6,986 nucleotides of DNA from an uncultured Prevotellaceae bacterium (lineage in GTDB: Bacteria; Bacteroidota; Bacteroidia; Bacteroidales; Muribaculaceae). The notes below the pieces were generated by a model. The model ran no database searches. It was not told the origin of the DNA and was given only the letters and a program-made list of their open reading frames with translations. Positions 4,670-6,986 of this stretch are shown one piece after another. Position 1 is the stretch's first letter. Every line of letters begins with the position of its first letter. A program made the translations under genes and the position numbers. Location: the NCBI GenBank assembly GCA_937896015.1, contig CALBLR010000098.1, forward strand, positions 1 through 6,986. Reading direction: 5' to 3'.

Positions 4670-6986
4670 ATGCCTGCCAAGCCCGGCATCATGCACTACA
4701 CTATGCCCGACGGCACCACAGTGGCCGTGCGCCTGCATGGCGATGAGCGTGCCCACTACTTCACCTCGGCCGACGGCTATGTGCTGCTGCGCGACGCAGC
4801 CGGCACATTCACCTACGCCCGCATCGATGGCGGCCGCCTGGTGTCGAGCGGCATTCAGGCCGCCAATGCCGACAGCCGCAGCGCCGCGGCCAAGAGTTTC
4901 CTTGCCACGGTCGACCGCGACCAGTCGCTGCAAGTGCTGCAGCGCCAGCAGCAATCAGTGGCAGCACACCGCATGCCCCGCAAGGTGGCGCAGGAGTCGA
5001 AACTCACCACTTTTCCCACCAAGGGATCGCCACGCGCGCTGGTGATTCTGGTTGAATTTGCCGACAAGAAGTTCACCCTGGCCAACCCCAACCAGGCTTT
5101 CAGCGACTACCTGTCGAAGATAGGCTACAGCGAGTATGGCGCCACCGGCTTGGTGAAAGACTTCTTCACCGCCAGTTCTAACGCGCAATTCACGCCACAA
5201 TTCGACGTGTACGGTCCGGTGACCCTCGACAACAACATGAGCCACTACGGAGGCAACGACAGCGACGGCAACGACATTGCTCCGCAAGACATCGTGTGGG
5301 AGGCTTGCCAAAAACTCGACAGCCAAATCGACTTCACGAAATATGACACCGACAACGATGGTGTGATCGACAACGTGTATCTGTTCTACGCCGGCTACGG
5401 CGAGGCCGACGGCGGCCCTGCCAGCTCGATATGGCCCCACTCATGGGACCTGGGCGACAAGGGATACTACTTCGACGGCAAAAAGCTTAACCACTACGCC
5501 TGCTCCAACGAACTGGCCAACGGCGTGGGACAGACCATGGCCGGCATAGGCGTGTTCTGCCACGAGTTCTCGCACGTGCTGGGACTGCCCGACCTCTACT
5601 CCACCACCTACTCGGGCGCCTTCACCCCCGGCAACTGGAGCCTTATGGACAACGGCAGCTATAACAACGACACGCGCACGCCGCCCACACACACCGCCTA
5701 CGAGCGCTACTGTCTGGGCTGGATTGAGCCGCACGAGCTCAAAGACCCGGCCAACATCACCATGGGCGCCATGTGCCAAAGCGGCCACTACAACGACGCC
5801 TACATACTCAACACCAGCGACTCGAGCGAATACTACATATTTGAAAACCGCCAGCAGCAGGGCTGGGACAAATACATCCCCTACCACGGCATGCTGGTGT
5901 GGCACATCAACTTCAACCCCGAGGTTTGGAACATGAACATCTGCAACGTGAGCAAGCAGTATGTCGACATCGTTGAGGCCGACGGCAAGGCATCGAGCTA
6001 CAACATCGAGGGCGACCCGTTCCCTGGCAGCAAGGGCGTGTCGGAATTCACCGACGACACCGACCCCTCAATGATCACCTGGAAGGGCGAGCGCCTGCAC
6101 GCGCCCATAACGCAAATACGCGAGAGCGCCGACGGCACAATCAGCTTCATGTTCAAGGGCGGCGAGGACATATTCGACAAGGTGGTGGCCGGCGACGCCA
6201 CCAATGTGCGCGCAGGCTCGTTTGTGGCCAACTGGCACAAGGTGGACAAGGCCACCGGCTATCTGCTGAGCGTCTACACCAAGGACGCCACTGGAGCACG
6301 CACCTATGTGGACGGATATAACAAGGCCGAGCTGCCCGACACCGCCAGCCACCGCGTGGCCGGACTGCAGCCGCTCACCACCTACTACTATGAGGTGTGC
6401 GCCACCAACGGCCAGTTTTATTCGGCCGCGAGCAACGAGGTGACAGTGAGCACCACCGAGCCCACCATCGACTTCAAGCAGGTGACGGCCATAGCGGCCA
6501 CCGAGGTCACCGACACCTCGTTTGTAGCCAACTGGGAGCCGCTGCCCGAGGCCGAACGCTACACAGTGAACGTATTCACCAAGCAGCTGGGCGAGCCCTA
6601 CAAGCAGACGGCCGACTTCCAGGCCAACATGCTGCCATCAGGCTGGGAAAGCAACAGCCAGCAGTTTGACTCGCGCCTGGCCTATGCAGCCACACCGCCA
6701 TCGCTGCGCCTCACCGCCGACGGCAAGTATCTGCTCACATGCGTCTATCCGCAGGCCATCCGCGAAATGTCGCTGTGGTACCGCGGCAACAGTTCGAGCG
6801 CCGACAACTCGATTGTGATTCAAGGCCTCGTGGACGGCACTTGGGTGGACGTGGCCACCATTGCGCCGCTCGACAACACCGCCGGCGGACAGCGCGTGGC
6901 AGTCACCAACTTCCCCGACGGAGTGATGCAGGCAAAAATCACACTGCGCCGCCCCGGCACGGGCAGCGCCGTTATCGACGATGTGA
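4598..6986 (+). CDS. Exported M6-family metalloprotease with Fn3 and anchor-J-like C-terminal modules; C-terminus cut by window edge
   Basis: The frame runs 796 codons from ATG 4598 to the right edge without a stop. Residues 1-24 form a signal peptide (Met-Ile-Lys-Lys, hydrophobic core, cleavage likely after SWA). The following MPAKPG and a YFTSADGYVLL segment are typical of Bacteroidales M6 propeptides. The peptidase domain begins near RALVILVEFAD (146). The zinc site HEFSHVLGLPD at 322-332 has His322, His326 and Asp332 as ligands and Glu323 as the catalytic base, the HExxHxxGxxD form of M6 (immune inhibitor A type). WSLMDNGS with Met350 resembles the following conserved turn. An Asp-rich loop at 250-258 (DTDNDGVID) probably binds calcium. 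Fn3 at about 530-620, a second Fn3 from about 625 and an anchor-J-like module from about 673 follow. It presumably degrades extracellular or host protein; the substrate is unknown. A T9SS sorting domain beyond the edge is expected but not seen. All key residues are present. Confidence 0.94.
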   Translation, partial: MIKKIFTGCLLMACAASCALHSWAMPAKPGIMHYTMPDGTTVAVRLHGDERAHYFTSADGYVLLRDAAGTFTYARIDGGRLVSSGIQAANADSRSAAAKSFLATVDRDQSLQVLQRQQQSVAAHRMPRKVAQESKLTTFPTKGSPRALVILVEFADKKFTLANPNQAFSDYLSKIGYSEYGATGLVKDFFTASSNAQFTPQFDVYGPVTLDNNMSHYGGNDSDGNDIAPQDIVWEACQKLDSQIDFTKYDTDNDGVIDNVYLFYAGYGEADGGPASSIWPHSWDLGDKGYYFDGKKLNHYACSNELANGVGQTMAGIGVFCHEFSHVLGLPDLYSTTYSGAFTPGNWSLMDNGSYNNDTRTPPTHTAYERYCLGWIEPHELKDPANITMGAMCQSGHYNDAYILNTSDSSEYYIFENRQQQGWDKYIPYHGMLVWHINFNPEVWNMNICNVSKQYVDIVEADGKASSYNIEGDPFPGSKGVSEFTDDTDPSMITWKGERLHAPITQIRESADGTISFMFKGGEDIFDKVVAGDATNVRAGSFVANWHKVDKATGYLLSVYTKDATGARTYVDGYNKAELPDTASHRVAGLQPLTTYYYEVCATNGQFYSAASNEVTVSTTEPTIDFKQVTAIAATEVTDTSFVANWEPLPEAERYTVNVFTKQLGEPYKQTADFQANMLPSGWESNSQQFDSRLAYAATPPSLRLTADGKYLLTCVYPQAIREMSLWYRGNSSSADNSIVIQGLVDGTWVDVATIAPLDNTAGGQRVAVTNFPDGVMQAKITLRRPGTGSAVIDDV
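6614..6986 (+). other. Anchor-J-like module inserted after the second Fn3 strands of the protease (incomplete)
   Basis: From about residue 673 the protein reads DFQANMLPSGWESNSQQFDS, then PPSLRLTADGKYLL, an Ile-Arg-Glu-Met-Ser-Leu-Trp-Tyr-Arg-Gly strand, and at the edge GSAVIDDV. The 'LPSGWE ... PSLRL ... SLWYRG ... IDDV' order matches choice-of-anchor-J-type modules. It follows the first strands of an Fn3 domain (TDTSFVANWEPLPEAERYTV from 639), so it probably interrupts that domain as in the neighbouring protein. The second Fn3 half would lie beyond base 6986. Confidence 0.6.

Noticed and set aside
4955..5905. Minus-strand frames of about 160 and 154 residues opposite the protease
   Set aside because: They overlap the M6 catalytic region, have Val/Ala/His/Gly-rich antisense-type composition and no domain signature. 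The plus-strand frame encodes the intact HEFSHVLGLPD zinc site.

Overview
The window looks like Bacteroidales DNA, probably a relatively GC-rich gut or oral lineage such as Muribaculaceae or Prevotellaceae; the exact genus cannot be fixed from this sequence. The evidence is the TAnnTTTG-type -7 elements, start codons without Shine-Dalgarno sequences, and two large exported proteins built from modules typical of type IX secretion (T9SS) cargo. The modules are fibronectin III domains, cleaved-adhesin/choice-of-anchor-J domains and the beginning of a C-terminal sorting domain.

Layout. Almost all of the window is two divergent genes, both cut by its edges. From 4438 down to base 1 on the minus strand runs one uninterrupted reading frame of at least 1479 codons. 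It has a signal peptide, a propeller-like N-terminal region, several Fn3 domains, three adhesin-like jelly-roll modules, a CARDB-like domain and the first ~34 residues of a probable T9SS sorting domain. From 4598 to the right edge on the plus strand runs a frame of 796 codons encoding an exported M6-family metalloprotease (HEFSHVLGLPD zinc site), with Fn3 and anchor-J-like modules following the catalytic part.

The 159 bases between them (4439-4597) are about 25% G+C, against clearly GC-rich flanks. They contain a perfect 17-bp inverted repeat whose two arms each carry an outward-facing TAATTTTG -7 element, so the divergent promoters are mirror images of each other. A TTG box in the asymmetric spacer is placed to serve only the plus-strand promoter. 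This is the most interesting non-coding structure here.

How they may work together. Both products carry an export signal and both contain Fn3 plus anchor-J modules, so both probably act at the cell surface or outside the cell. The shared promoter region suggests co-regulation, but nothing shows that the protease acts on the neighbouring protein. I see no RNA gene, CRISPR array, insertion sequence or phage gene. Apart from the promoter palindrome, the content matches known Bacteroidales families, and I do not see a new multi-gene system.
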